DNA of 64,000 nt, from contig NZ_JAFMNX010000002.1 in NCBI RefSeq assembly GCF_018457165.1, positions 558,001 to 622,000 of the forward strand, in the 5' to 3' direction. This stretch comes from Tianweitania aestuarii. GTDB lineage: Bacteria; Pseudomonadota; Alphaproteobacteria; Rhizobiales; Rhizobiaceae. The notes under the pieces are model-generated. The model worked only from the letters and a program-made list of their open reading frames with translations, did not search any database and had not been told where the DNA came from. The position numbers and the translations under genes were made by a program. Shown piece after piece: positions 18,081 to 26,595 of this stretch (positions within the stretch are counted from its first letter, which is position 1; every line of letters begins with the position of its first letter).

Positions 18081-18118
18081 CACGTGTCCCGCCGATACCT
18101 CCATCGGCAGGACACGTG
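18081..18118 (-). other. Long two-part stem-loop in the monooxygenase operon
   Basis: CACGTGTCC (18081-18089) pairs with GGACACGTG (18110-18118), and inside it GCCGAT (18091-18096) pairs with ATCGGC (18103-18108), with one C/A mismatch and a six-base loop. It lies between the DUF4387 stop and the transporter ribosome site, without a T-run. It may be an attenuator, an mRNA stability element or a protein-binding palindrome. Confidence 0.6.
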
Positions 18119-18131
18119 CGTCATTGTTTGG

Positions 18132-18449
18132 TCAGGTCTCGAGCGGGATATCGACATCCAGCAGAGGCGCATGCTGCTGCGCCCCATACACGTCGGTGTC
18201 GCCTATATCGCCGGCCGGAATGGCGCGAGGAAACGTCGCCTTGAAGGCCGCAGCCGTATCGTAAGGCGTGAAGAGCACATCTTCTTCCTTCACGCCGTAG
18301 AGCTTCGAAAACAGCGCGGCGTTGAGAGCGCCGGTCGCTTTGACCCGTCGATAAAGGTCGTGATCCTCGAACAGCACGTCGATCGTCACGTTGAACGGGC
18401 CGGCATTCTTGCTCTTGCAGATCTGAGCGATGTCTCTGATGAGCGCCAT
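18132..18449 (-). CDS. DUF4387-family protein (AtuA partner)
   Basis: A 105-residue protein matching the DUF4387 family, which is habitually encoded beside AtuA/DUF1446 proteins. Landmarks are ICKSKNAGPFNVTIDVLFED at the start and YDTAAAFKATFPR. ATG 18449 is taken because it is two bases after the AtuA-like stop (TGATCATG); an upstream GTG-like reading would run into that gene. The function is unknown; a small subunit of an AtuA-type hydratase/isomerase complex is the natural guess. The tight spacing suggests equal amounts of both proteins. Confidence 0.8.
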   Translation of the reverse strand: MALIRDIAQICKSKNAGPFNVTIDVLFEDHDLYRRVKATGALNAALFSKLYGVKEEDVLFTPYDTAAAFKATFPRAIPAGDIGDTDVYGAQQHAPLLDVDIPLET

Positions 18450-18451
18450 GA

Positions 18452-19813
18452 TCAAACCTTCTCGTATTCGATGGGGAAGAGCGCGCAAGGGTCGCTGACT
18501 TCAACCGTATGGAAGATGCTGAAGCGGTACATCGGACCCATGTCGATGTCGGATGGGCTGAACGGAAAGGCCATGTTGCCTTCCTTGCATAGCCGTCCGG
18601 GGAAGTCCGCATGCAGCATCGAGGTACGCGCCATGGCGATCACGGCATTGGTCACGTCCGCCGTCTTGCCGACCACCTCGATCACGAAACCGAGTTCGTG
18701 GCTGGTGATCTGCTTCACCGGTTCCCATCCGCCCATGACGCCGTCCTTGCCGTAGCAATGGATGATCATCTTGTAATCGTCGCGCGGCACGCCGAAGGAT
18801 TCCGCCTTCACCGCCACCTTCTCGCGATGGGTAGCAAGATAATCGTCGATCTGGGAAATCAGGATCGGGTCGCGCGTGCCGCAGATGGCGATGGCGCGAT
18901 AGCCCGCCATCTCGACGCCTTCGAGCTTTACCGTGTATTGGTCAGCCGGCGTCCAGGTCATGCCGTCGATCTTGACCGCGCGATCGCTGATCGCCTCGAA
19001 GCGGCAATTGGCCGTATCAAGAAGCCCGCCCGGCTCGACATGATGGATCGGGCTCGAGTTTTCGTGCAGCGCGAAGTTCGCCACCGCAAGTGGCGTCGAA
19101 CGGCGGATCGGGTTCGGCGGCTCGCACACGACATGATCGTCGCGGACGCGCAGGAAGATGCAGTCCGGCTCCTTCGGCACGGTCGGTTCGGCGCCGCATT
19201 CGAGCATCTTGCCCGCATACCATGAAGGCGCCGGCGCCATGCCGGCCCGGATGGCAGGTGCGGCCCATTGCGCGGGATCGCTGCTGCGGCCGGCGAGAAT
19301 GACCTGCGCACCCTCGTCGAGCGCCTTGGCAAACGGCTCGGGCCCCATCATGCCGACGACGCGCGTGGCATTGTCGATCATGCCGCGATCGAGCGGCTTC
19401 ATCTTGGCCAGCGGCCTGGTGATGCCGCTTTCCGCCCATTTGGTAAGGTCGCTCTTGTTCTGCTCCGAATGGATGAGGGCCATCTTGAAGGACAGCCCCT
19501 CTTCCCGCGCGATTTCCCGCACGAGCGCAGCTGTATCCTGCAGATGCGGCTCGCCGCCTGCCCCACCTGATGTGCCGATGATGCAGGGGATGCCGGCAGC
19601 GATGCTTGCCTGCAACATCAGCCGCAGGTCGCGCTTGACCGAAAGGCGCGAGCAGAACGACTTGCCGGCGCCGAGATAATAAGGCCCCGGATCGGTGCTG
19701 CCGCCATCGCAACCAATGACATGCGGTTCCCAGGACATTCCGATCTTGAGCGATTCCTCGGCATAGCCATAGCCGAGGATGCCGCTCGTGGAGAGCATTC
19801 TGAACTCTTTCAT
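18452..19813 (-). CDS. AtuA/DUF1446-family protein
   Basis: A 453-residue protein of the acyclic terpene utilisation AtuA (DUF1446) family. The N-terminal part has VIGCDGGSTDPGPYYLG near residue 35 and IPCIIGTSGGAGGEPHL near residue 78, both family hallmarks; later blocks include GRSSDPAQWAAPAI and the PPNPIRRSTPLAVANFAL stretch. Members occur in terpenoid, aromatic and hydroxy-acid pathways and are thought to act on acids or acyl-CoAs, but the reaction is not settled. ATG 19813 and GTG 19816 are adjacent; GGAG upstream serves either. Encoded 21 bases after the monooxygenase gene and coupled to DUF4387. Confidence 0.8.
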   Translation of the reverse strand: MKEFRMLSTSGILGYGYAEESLKIGMSWEPHVIGCDGGSTDPGPYYLGAGKSFCSRLSVKRDLRLMLQASIAAGIPCIIGTSGGAGGEPHLQDTAALVREIAREEGLSFKMALIHSEQNKSDLTKWAESGITRPLAKMKPLDRGMIDNATRVVGMMGPEPFAKALDEGAQVILAGRSSDPAQWAAPAIRAGMAPAPSWYAGKMLECGAEPTVPKEPDCIFLRVRDDHVVCEPPNPIRRSTPLAVANFALHENSSPIHHVEPGGLLDTANCRFEAISDRAVKIDGMTWTPADQYTVKLEGVEMAGYRAIAICGTRDPILISQIDDYLATHREKVAVKAESFGVPRDDYKMIIHCYGKDGVMGGWEPVKQITSHELGFVIEVVGKTADVTNAVIAMARTSMLHADFPGRLCKEGNMAFPFSPSDIDMGPMYRFSIFHTVEVSDPCALFPIEYEKV

Positions 19814-19834
19814 CACTCTTCTCCGACTGCTGGC

Positions 19835-21202
19835 CTATTCGGCCGCTTGGCGCTGGGCAGGATGGGTCGGCATCGAGATGCCGAGGTTCTCACGCAGCGT
19901 CGAGCCGGCGTAATCCTTCTGGTAAACGCCACGGCGCTGTAGTTCCGGCACCACGTAGCGAACGAAATCCTCGTAAGCACCCGGCGTGTGGGTCGCGGCA
20001 AGCACGAAGCCGTCACAGGCCTTGGAGGTGAACCATTCTTCCATCTGGTCGGCGACCGCCGTCGGCGTTCCGCAGAAGATCGGAAACTCACCGATGGTGC
20101 CGCGCCCCGAATAATGCACGAAGTCGCGCACGGTCGGATTGGGCTTGCCGCTCAAGGCGATCACGCGTTCCTTGAAGCCGGACCAGGACAGCTTCTGCAA
20201 TTCCTCGTCGGTGAACTCGCTGTCCATCGGCTTGCTGGCGAAGTCGAAATTGAGCGCTTCCGACAGCAGCACGACGGCGTCGATCGGTTTGGCGAGCGCG
20301 CGGATATATTCGCGTTTTTCCTCGGCGATTGCCTGGCTTTCGCCGACGCAGACATAGCAGGCCGGGCAGATCGCCACCTCGTCCGGATCACGTCCGGCAT
20401 CGGCGACTTCCTGCTTCACGGCGACATACTGCTTCTGCCCGGCTTCGAGTGTCGGGTAGACAACGAAGATCAGATCGCCCCATTTGCCTGCGAACTGGCG
20501 GCCGCGACCGCTCTGGCCGGCCTGGATGAGCACCGGACGGCCCTGTGGAGACGGCGGAACCGGTAGTGGTCCCTTCGAGCTGAAATACTTGCCCTTGTGA
20601 TCGAGCCTGTGGACCTTCTTGGGATCGGCGAACTTGCCGCTTTCCTTGTCCACGATCAGCGCATCGGGCTCCCAGCTGTTCCACAGCCCGGTCACGACTT
20701 CCATGAACTCGTCGGCCCGCTCGTAGCGCAGGTCGTGAGCGAGATGCTCCGTCCTGCCAAAGTTGGCGGCTTCCGAATTGTTGAGCGATGTCACCACGTT
20801 CCACGCAGCGCGGCCCTTGGTCATCAGGTCGAGCGTGCCGAACAGGCGCGCGACGTGGAAAGGCTCGTAATAGGTGGTCGAATAGGTGATGCCGAGGCCG
20901 ATATGGCTCGTCGCCATGCCGATCGCGGTGATGATCGACACCGGATCCATCTTGACGACGCGCACGCCGTTCTCGACCGCTTCCTCATGGTCGTCGCCAT
21001 AGATGTCAGGCATCGCCAGACGGTCATCGAAGAATGCGAGGTGGAACTTGCCCTCCTCCAGGATCCGTCCGATCCGCTGGAAGTATTCGGCTGAAAGAAA
21101 ATCGGTCGCGCCGGCTGGATGCCGCCAGGAGCCCGGTGCAATCGAGCAGTTCTGCGCCTGCAGGAAGCCCACCATTTTCATCTGGCGTGTTGAAGTAGAC
21201 AT
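19835..21202 (-). CDS. Class-C flavin-dependent monooxygenase (NtaA/SnaA/DszA-like)
   Basis: A 455-residue luciferase-like monooxygenase of the two-component NtaA/DszA group, which uses reduced FMN from a separate reductase. Typical blocks are MKMVGFLQAQNCSIAPGSWR, FHLAFFDDRLAMPD, the long DPVSIITAIGMATSHIGLG segment, YYEPFHVARLFGTLDLMTKG and AAWNVVTSLNNSEAANFG. Known members attack C-S, C-N or sulfone bonds in nitrilotriacetate, EDTA and dibenzothiophene sulfone. ATG 21202 has a GGAGGAACG ribosome site. It is the first gene of the operon, with two LacI-type operators just upstream, and its reductase is the fusion at 15720. Confidence 0.85.
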   Translation of the reverse strand: MSTSTRQMKMVGFLQAQNCSIAPGSWRHPAGATDFLSAEYFQRIGRILEEGKFHLAFFDDRLAMPDIYGDDHEEAVENGVRVVKMDPVSIITAIGMATSHIGLGITYSTTYYEPFHVARLFGTLDLMTKGRAAWNVVTSLNNSEAANFGRTEHLAHDLRYERADEFMEVVTGLWNSWEPDALIVDKESGKFADPKKVHRLDHKGKYFSSKGPLPVPPSPQGRPVLIQAGQSGRGRQFAGKWGDLIFVVYPTLEAGQKQYVAVKQEVADAGRDPDEVAICPACYVCVGESQAIAEEKREYIRALAKPIDAVVLLSEALNFDFASKPMDSEFTDEELQKLSWSGFKERVIALSGKPNPTVRDFVHYSGRGTIGEFPIFCGTPTAVADQMEEWFTSKACDGFVLAATHTPGAYEDFVRYVVPELQRRGVYQKDYAGSTLRENLGISMPTHPAQRQAAE

Positions 21203-21238
21203 CGTTCCTCCCGTGTCATCGCCAATCGCAAATGCGTG

Positions 21239-21252
21239 CGCAAACGTTTGCG
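21239..21252. promoter_or_regulatory. LacI-family operator, perfect palindrome
   Basis: CGCAAACGTTTGCG is a perfect 14-base palindrome with the central CG typical of LacI/GalR operators. It lies 37-50 bases upstream of the monooxygenase start, between it and the divergent lacI-type gene. Confidence 0.75.
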
Positions 21253-21262
21253 CAGACTGATC

Positions 21263-21273
21263 CAAACTGTTTG
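21263..21273. promoter_or_regulatory. Second LacI-type operator
   Basis: CAAAC-T-GTTTG repeats the core of the palindrome at 21239-21252 with its centre about 22 bases away, or two helical turns, so two repressor dimers could bind the same face. Confidence 0.5.
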
Positions 21274-21390
21274 CGACTTTCCTGTCAAGTCACCGTCAGG
21301 TTTTTCTCGCGACCTCTGAGTGAGCATCTGCCCGTTCACCGATGATGCGGAACGACGCGACAGGCCTCAGCCGTTTTGTTACGAAGCGTC

Positions 21391-22416
21391 ATGAGTGAGA
21401 TTTCGCCCCCGCCGTCACCACGCAGAGCAACGGTTGTCACCTTGTCGGAACTGGCCGGCGTGGCGCCATCCACGGTAACGCGCGCATTGAAAGGCGACAC
21501 GCGGATCTCGAAGAAGATGCGCGACCGGATTCTTGGCCTCGCCAAGGAACACGGCTACATGCCGAATGCGCTGGCGCGCACACTGTCTTCGGGCAAGAGC
21601 GGGCTGTATGGCCTTGTGCTGGGCTCAGCCGAGAATCCCTTCTACATGGAGCTCCTGCACGAGGCGACGCGCCAGGCCGAAAAGCTCGGCTTCCGCCTGT
21701 TGATCATCCATGCAGGCGGCGGGCCGATCGAGGACATCACGGCCCAATCGCTTATTCAGTACCAGGTCGACGGCTGCATCATCTCCTCGGCGATCCTGTC
21801 GTCGCGGGCCGCAGAAATCTGCGCCCAGAACAACGTGCCTCTGGTGATGGTGAACCGCGTTGCCCTCGCCCATGGCTGCTTCGTCACCTGTGACAACCGC
21901 GCCGGCGGAGCCGAGATCGCCAGGCTGATGATCGCGCGCAACCGGCGTCGGTTCGGCCTGATCTACACCGCATCCAGCAGCTCGACCTCGCGTGAACGCG
22001 AGGAAGGCTTCGTTTCCGAACTGGAACAGGCGGGTCTCGAACTGACCATCCGCATAGATGGCCATTCCAACTATGACGGCGGCTTTGCTGCAGGCCAGCA
22101 GATCGCCAACTTGCCCCTGCCCGAACGACCCGACGCCATTTTCGCGCTGAGCGACATCATGGCGATGGGCGTGCTCGATGGCCTGCGCCTCGCCTCGATC
22201 AACGTCCCCGAAGACATCGCCGTCGCCGGGTTCGACGGTCTGGCAAGCTCGGCGCGCCCCATCTACAACCTGACCACCATCCAGCAGCCGCTGCCCCTGA
22301 TGATCCAGCGTGCCTTCGAACTCCTCAAGGCCCGCACCCTCGATCCCAGCCTGCCGGACGAACTCATCGCCATGCGCGGCAAGCTCATTGTTCGAAGCTC
22401 CACCGGGCAGGCCTGA
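21391..22416 (+). CDS. LacI-family regulator of the monooxygenase operon
   Basis: A 341-residue LacI/GalR regulator. The helix-turn-helix is at about residues 16-36 (VTLSELAGVAPSTVTRALKG), the hinge follows NALARTLSSGKSGLYG, and the effector domain ends with IAVAGFDGLASSARP and the QQPLPLM block. ATG 21391 is used; TTG 21376 in the same frame lacks a better ribosome site. It diverges from the monooxygenase operon, with two operators between, so it should repress 13650-21202 and itself until a pathway ligand binds. It could also influence the convergent TRAP genes, but those have their own LacI gene. Confidence 0.85.
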   Translation: MSEISPPPSPRRATVVTLSELAGVAPSTVTRALKGDTRISKKMRDRILGLAKEHGYMPNALARTLSSGKSGLYGLVLGSAENPFYMELLHEATRQAEKLGFRLLIIHAGGGPIEDITAQSLIQYQVDGCIISSAILSSRAAEICAQNNVPLVMVNRVALAHGCFVTCDNRAGGAEIARLMIARNRRRFGLIYTASSSSTSREREEGFVSELEQAGLELTIRIDGHSNYDGGFAAGQQIANLPLPERPDAIFALSDIMAMGVLDGLRLASINVPEDIAVAGFDGLASSARPIYNLTTIQQPLPLMIQRAFELLKARTLDPSLPDELIAMRGKLIVRSSTGQA

Positions 22417-22441
22417 AAAAGGAGCGCAATCAGCGCCCCTT
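22416..22441 (-). terminator. Rho-independent terminator after dctM, probably bidirectional
   Basis: AAGGAGCGC and GCGCCCCTT (22419-22427 and 22433-22441) form a nine-pair stem with one mismatch and an AATCA loop. Read on the minus strand it ends in TTTTT. It serves the TRAP operon and possibly the convergent lacI-type gene. Confidence 0.65.
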
Positions 22442-22457
22442 CATCAGGTTCTTTCCG

Positions 22458-23738
22458 CTACTTCGCAGCAGAAGGGATATAGGTCACGATCTCCGGAATG
22501 AAGTAGATCGCGAGCACCGCGGCGAGCATGATGAGCACATAAGGCAGCGCCCCATGCATGACCTCCTTCAGGCTTGATCGCGCGACGGATTGGATCACGA
22601 AGAGGTTCATCCCCACAGGCGGCGTAATCAGCGCGATCTCGATCATCAGCACGAAATAGATGCCGAACCAGACCGGATTGATGCCATGCACGCCGAGCGA
22701 CGGCAGCAGCACCGGCAGCACGATCAGGATCATCGCGATGCCTTCCAGGAACAGGCCGAGCAGCAACAGCACTGCCGTTACCGTGATCATGAAAAGGCCG
22801 GCAGACTCGATGTTCGACGCAATCCATTCCGACATCTCATAGGGAATGCGGTAGAGCATGATCGCCTTGCCGAAGACATTGGCGCCGGCAATGATGAGCA
22901 GGAGATTGGCGGTCGTCAGCCCCGCTCCGAAAACGGCCTCTCGGAACTCCTTGAACGAAACGCCGCGCCGCAGGCCGAACACGTAGATCAGCGTCATCAC
23001 GAGACCGACCGCAGCCGATTCCGTCGGCGTAAAGACGCCGGCATAGATGCCGATGATCATGGTGAGCGCGATCACGATCGTCGGTAACGCCCGCAGACTG
23101 GCAGCCATGCGCCCACCCTGCCCGGCAGCACCGGCCTCGTTGGCGGGAGCAGCGCCCATGAACGACTTGATGACGCAGTAAAGCAGGAAGGCTGCGATCA
23201 GCAGCAGACCCGGACCGACGCCGGCCAGGAACATCTCAGCCGTGGATTCCTCGGCCACGGCCGAATAGATGATCAACGGGATCGACGGCGGAATGAGAAT
23301 GCCGAGCGTGGCCCCGGCGGCAAGCGTGCCCATGACGAAGCGGCGATCATAGCCGCGGCTGGTCATTTCAGGGATGGCAACCGTGCCGATCATTGCGGCT
23401 ACGGCTACGGAAGATCCTGAGATGGCAGCGAAAATTCCGCATGAAATGATCGTCGCGATCGCAACGCCACCTCTCACTCCGCCGACCCATTTCTGCACGG
23501 CATCGAACAGATCTTTCGCCACACCCGCCTTCAAGAGAATGTTTGAGGTCAGCAGGAACACCGGCACGGCAAGAAGGATGAAGTTGTTGACCGAGCCCAG
23601 GAACTCCATCGACACGCTGGCCAACGGAACGCCCTTCATCAGGAGAAGGCCGATACCGGTTGTCGTCAGTGCGATGCCGACGGGAATGCCGGCGAACAGG
23701 AAAACGAACAATGCGATCAGAACGAGGACGCTTTCCAT
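22458..23738 (-). CDS. TRAP transporter large permease (DctM family)
   Basis: A 426-residue inner-membrane protein with about 12 helices, the transport subunit of a TRAP transporter. Motifs include IALFVFLFAGIPVGIAL, FAAISGSSVAVAAMIG, TLGILIPPSIPLIIYS and ALITPPVGMNLFVIQ, all conserved in DctM. It uses the Na+ or H+ gradient to import the ligand delivered by DctP. ATG 23738 is one base after the dctQ stop; longer upstream readings lie inside dctQ. It is the last gene of the operon, followed by a terminator. Confidence 0.9.
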   Translation of the reverse strand: MESVLVLIALFVFLFAGIPVGIALTTTGIGLLLMKGVPLASVSMEFLGSVNNFILLAVPVFLLTSNILLKAGVAKDLFDAVQKWVGGVRGGVAIATIISCGIFAAISGSSVAVAAMIGTVAIPEMTSRGYDRRFVMGTLAAGATLGILIPPSIPLIIYSAVAEESTAEMFLAGVGPGLLLIAAFLLYCVIKSFMGAAPANEAGAAGQGGRMAASLRALPTIVIALTMIIGIYAGVFTPTESAAVGLVMTLIYVFGLRRGVSFKEFREAVFGAGLTTANLLLIIAGANVFGKAIMLYRIPYEMSEWIASNIESAGLFMITVTAVLLLLGLFLEGIAMILIVLPVLLPSLGVHGINPVWFGIYFVLMIEIALITPPVGMNLFVIQSVARSSLKEVMHGALPYVLIMLAAVLAIYFIPEIVTYIPSAAK

Positions 23739-23739
23739 G

Positions 23740-24270
23740 TCAGATCTCCTCGTGGCTGAGTTCGGTCTTGCGACGCTGGCCGGTGGCGGCGAGTAGCAAC
23801 AATTCGAGCGCAGCCTGGATGAAGAACAGGAAGAAGCCGAGCGCGACCGGAAGGTAGAAGATCCAGTAGGAAATGCGCATGACGCTCGCCGTGGCGCGGC
23901 CGACCGCGGCAGAATCGATCGCGGCCACCGTCGCTTCATAGGCAACAAGGGCGCAGGCAACCGCGATGATGGCAAAGCTGATCGCTTCCAGGATCACCTT
24001 GCCACGCTCGCCCGTTGCATTTGAAAGAAGCGTGATAGAGATCAGCTGCCGCCGGCTCATGCAGGCCGGAAACAGAAGAAACGTCGCCCACACCATGCCG
24101 AGCCGCGAGGTTTCTTCAACCCAGGCCGTCGGAGCGTTGAGGAAGTATCGAACCACCACCTCGTAGGCGACGATGATGCCGATACCCAGATAGATCCATG
24201 CGCTGTATTCGCCGATCCTGACGATCGTTGCCTCAATGGCACCGACCCATCTTTTTTCCTGCGGGGGCAT
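23740..24270 (-). CDS. TRAP transporter small permease (DctQ family)
   Basis: A 176-residue membrane protein with four helices and the DctQ pattern (YLGIGIIVAYEVVVRYFLN, ETSRLGMVWATFLLFPACM, SRRQLISITLL). It couples DctM to the binding protein. ATG 24270 has GGGAGGA nine bases upstream; an ATG at 24291 is in frame but would put that ribosome site inside the gene. The gene follows dctP after a 159-base gap with two stem-loops and nearly touches dctM. Confidence 0.85.
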   Translation of the reverse strand: MPPQEKRWVGAIEATIVRIGEYSAWIYLGIGIIVAYEVVVRYFLNAPTAWVEETSRLGMVWATFLLFPACMSRRQLISITLLSNATGERGKVILEAISFAIIAVACALVAYEATVAAIDSAAVGRATASVMRISYWIFYLPVALGFFLFFIQAALELLLLAATGQRRKTELSHEEI

Positions 24271-24339
24271 GCTTTCGTTCCTCCCAGACATTCGCGCCTG
24301 ACCCTTCCAGGCGCTTGCGCGAGTGCGCAGTTGGCCGTG

Positions 24340-24410
24340 GCGGTGACGGAAGCCACCGCGGTTGCTCTTGATGTGGTGATTGGCCGGTTTTGCCTGCCGC
24401 TACCCGGCAG
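24340..24410 (-). other. Two stem-loops between dctP and dctQ
   Basis: CTGCCG/CGGCAG at 24394-24410 (loop of 5) and GCGGTG/CACCGC at 24340-24359 (loop of 8) lie in the gap after the binding-protein gene. Such hairpins often protect the upstream message or attenuate, giving more binding protein than permease. Confidence 0.5.
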
Positions 24411-24429
24411 CTCGGCGCAGGTGAACCGC

Positions 24430-25419
24430 TTACTGCAGCTTCTGCGCTTCCTCGAACACGGAGCGCGCTAGCGCATTGCCGTTTTGGTAGAAGTCCTCCG
24501 CAACCGGTGCGGTCTTGGCCTTCCAGGCTGCGACCTCTTCCGGCGAGAGGTCTACGATCTGCATCTTTGCCGAAAGAACATCGCGCGTTTGCTTGGTGGC
24601 ATCGAAGATCCTGTCCATCAGCACCAATTCAAGCTTGGCGGCCTCCTCGCTGAAGATCGTCCGAAGCTCGGTCGGCATGTCATCCAGCGTCTTCTGGCTC
24701 ATCAGCGCGAAATGGGTCTCATACATGTGGTCAGTCGCGATCACATATTTGGACACTTCGAACAAACGACGCTCGGCGACCGAGGGCCATCCCGTCAGAC
24801 CGCCATCGACGATGCCGCGCTGAAGCGCCAGGAACTGTTCGCCGCCGCTGGTCACGACAGGCGATGCTCCAACGGCTTCCACGAACTGGCTGACCGTCGA
24901 GCCAAACGTGCGGATCTTCAGCCCGATCATGTCGTCGGGCGTATGAACCTCCCGGTCGCGCGTGATCATCGTGATGAAGCCGTAAGGGATCCAGAACAGG
25001 GCGCGTGAACCGGTTTCGTTGATCCGGTTGTCGAGCATGGTCCGGATCGGCGCACCGGGAAGAACGGCCCGGTCGAGCTTTTCGCGTGTGTCGAAAAAGA
25101 AGGGCACGGCAAAGACGTTCAGCGCCGGAACCGTCCCAGCAAGAATAGAAGCCGATGCGATGCCGATATCGATCGTTCCGTTCGCGACGGCTTCATCCAT
25201 GTGCTGGTCGCTGACCAGCGAGCCGGAATCGTAATATTCGAATGCGATCTCGCCATTCGTGCGCTTCGACACGTTATCGGCGAACTCTTTGATGACCTTG
25301 GTGAGATAGTGGTTGTGAGGAACGCTCGTTGCGACACGCAAGGTGCGTTCGGCTGCGAACGCCTGTCCTGAAACAACGAGGACGGCCGCGCAAAAAGCGG
25401 CCAGGGCTCTGAATTGCAT
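24430..25419 (-). CDS. TRAP transporter solute-binding protein (DctP family)
   Basis: A 329-residue periplasmic protein with a signal peptide at residues 1-22 (ending QAFAAE). The DctP fold shows VATSVPHNHYLTKVIKEFAD, the YDSGSLVSDQHMDEAV region, and the ligand-binding arginine segment GLKIRTFGSTVSQFVEAVGA near residues 165-185. The ligand is a carboxylate or sulfonate anion bound by that arginine; which one is not readable. It leads the operon, with a LacI-type operator upstream, and lies near the HpsN-like gene. In DHPS users a TRAP system (HpsKLM) imports dihydroxypropanesulfonate, so this is a candidate. Confidence 0.85.
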   Translation of the reverse strand: MQFRALAAFCAAVLVVSGQAFAAERTLRVATSVPHNHYLTKVIKEFADNVSKRTNGEIAFEYYDSGSLVSDQHMDEAVANGTIDIGIASASILAGTVPALNVFAVPFFFDTREKLDRAVLPGAPIRTMLDNRINETGSRALFWIPYGFITMITRDREVHTPDDMIGLKIRTFGSTVSQFVEAVGASPVVTSGGEQFLALQRGIVDGGLTGWPSVAERRLFEVSKYVIATDHMYETHFALMSQKTLDDMPTELRTIFSEEAAKLELVLMDRIFDATKQTRDVLSAKMQIVDLSPEEVAAWKAKTAPVAEDFYQNGNALARSVFEEAQKLQ

Positions 25420-25488
25420 ATGCTCCTCCCGTTCGTTTTTTCGCGCTGATCAAACGAACCGGCCCTCCCGCCTTTTCGTCGCTCAGTA

Positions 25489-25505
25489 TGCGCAAACGTG
25501 TGCAT
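25489..25505. promoter_or_regulatory. LacI-type operator upstream of the TRAP operon
   Basis: GCAAAC-GTGTGC, with central CG at 25497-25498, matches five of six pairs and shares the GCAAACGT core with the operator at 21239. It lies about 70 bases upstream of dctP, between it and the lacI-type gene that precedes it. Confidence 0.5.
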
Positions 25506-25593
25506 AGAACACGTCAATTCTGGTCGGCTCGTCAAGGTTCTTTTTGCGATCGGTGGAAAATAATCCGTGAGCCGTGACCGCTGGAAACGCGCC

Positions 25594-26574
25594 TCAGGCG
25601 CTGCCGCGGATCATCAGCTTGCCCGGAAGGATGCTGGTGGTCGTCTCGTCGACCGGCACTGTCGCGCCCGCCTCGATCAGGCCGACGACCTCGTTGATCA
25701 TGCGCGTGATCGGCTGGCGGATCGTGGTCAGGCGATAGGACGTCCACCCCGCCATGGGTATGTCGTCGAAGCCGATGATGGACAGATCGTCAGGCGTGGA
25801 TAAGCCCATTTCGCGTGCCGCATCGATGGCTGCCAGCGCCATGATGTCGTTGCAGCAAAACAGCGCGTCCGGGCGCTGCCTGCCGCTCAGCATCGCCTGC
25901 GCCGCCGTGTATCCGCCGCGATAGGTATAGCCACCCGACCTCTCGGCAAAGATCGCCTGCCCACCCTCCTGCAGCGTTTCGCGAAACCCTGCGATGCGAT
26001 CGCGATGCGTGGAGGTATCGGCAATGCCGCCGATGAACCCGATGCGCCGCCGCTCACGCGCGATGAGAAAGGTTGCGGCGTCGCGTCCGCCGGCATGATT
26101 GTCACAGGCCACCGCATTGACGCGCACATCGCGCTGGATCCGGTTGAGCAGCACGACTCTGATCCCATGCTGCCGGCAAGCCTGCGCCATTCCGGAAGTC
26201 AGGCTGGCCGACGTGACAACCAGCGCATTGGGTCGCGCTGCCAGGATCTGTGGCGTCAGCTGGTCCATATCTGTTCCGGGCGGGATCGTATAAACCAGCA
26301 ACTGGCGGCCGATCGCCTGCAACGCCTTGGCCAGCGTATCGAGAACCAGCGGATAAAACGGATTGGCGAGATCACCCGCCACCAGCGTCACGGTGCCTGC
26401 GGAAAGAACCTCCGCCGTACGCCGCGCCGGGCTGACATAGCCAAGTTGTGCCGCGACCCTGAGAATGCGCTGTTTCTTGCCAGGGTCGATCGAAGAACCA
26501 GGAGAGAAGGCGCGCGAAACGGCGGAGATCGAAACACCCGCCTCATGCGCCACCTGCTTGGCCGTCGGCTTCAA
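25594..26574 (-). CDS. LacI-family regulator of the TRAP/HpsN-like genes
   Basis: A 326-residue LacI/GalR regulator. The helix-turn-helix is at residues 5-25 (AKQVAHEAGVSISAVSRAFS); the effector domain has LVAGDLANPFYPLV and the end SIIGFDDIPMAGWTSYRLTT. The start is TTG 26574, with GGGAG about seven bases upstream. It lies between the TRAP operon (same strand) and the divergent HpsN-like gene, with a candidate operator on each side, so it probably controls both. Its ligand should be the TRAP substrate or its oxidation product. Confidence 0.85.
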   Translation of the reverse strand: MKPTAKQVAHEAGVSISAVSRAFSPGSSIDPGKKQRILRVAAQLGYVSPARRTAEVLSAGTVTLVAGDLANPFYPLVLDTLAKALQAIGRQLLVYTIPPGTDMDQLTPQILAARPNALVVTSASLTSGMAQACRQHGIRVVLLNRIQRDVRVNAVACDNHAGGRDAATFLIARERRRIGFIGGIADTSTHRDRIAGFRETLQEGGQAIFAERSGGYTYRGGYTAAQAMLSGRQRPDALFCCNDIMALAAIDAAREMGLSTPDDLSIIGFDDIPMAGWTSYRLTTIRQPITRMINEVVGLIEAGATVPVDETTTSILPGKLMIRGSA

Positions 26575-26595
26575 ATCACGCTCCCGTGAAATTTT

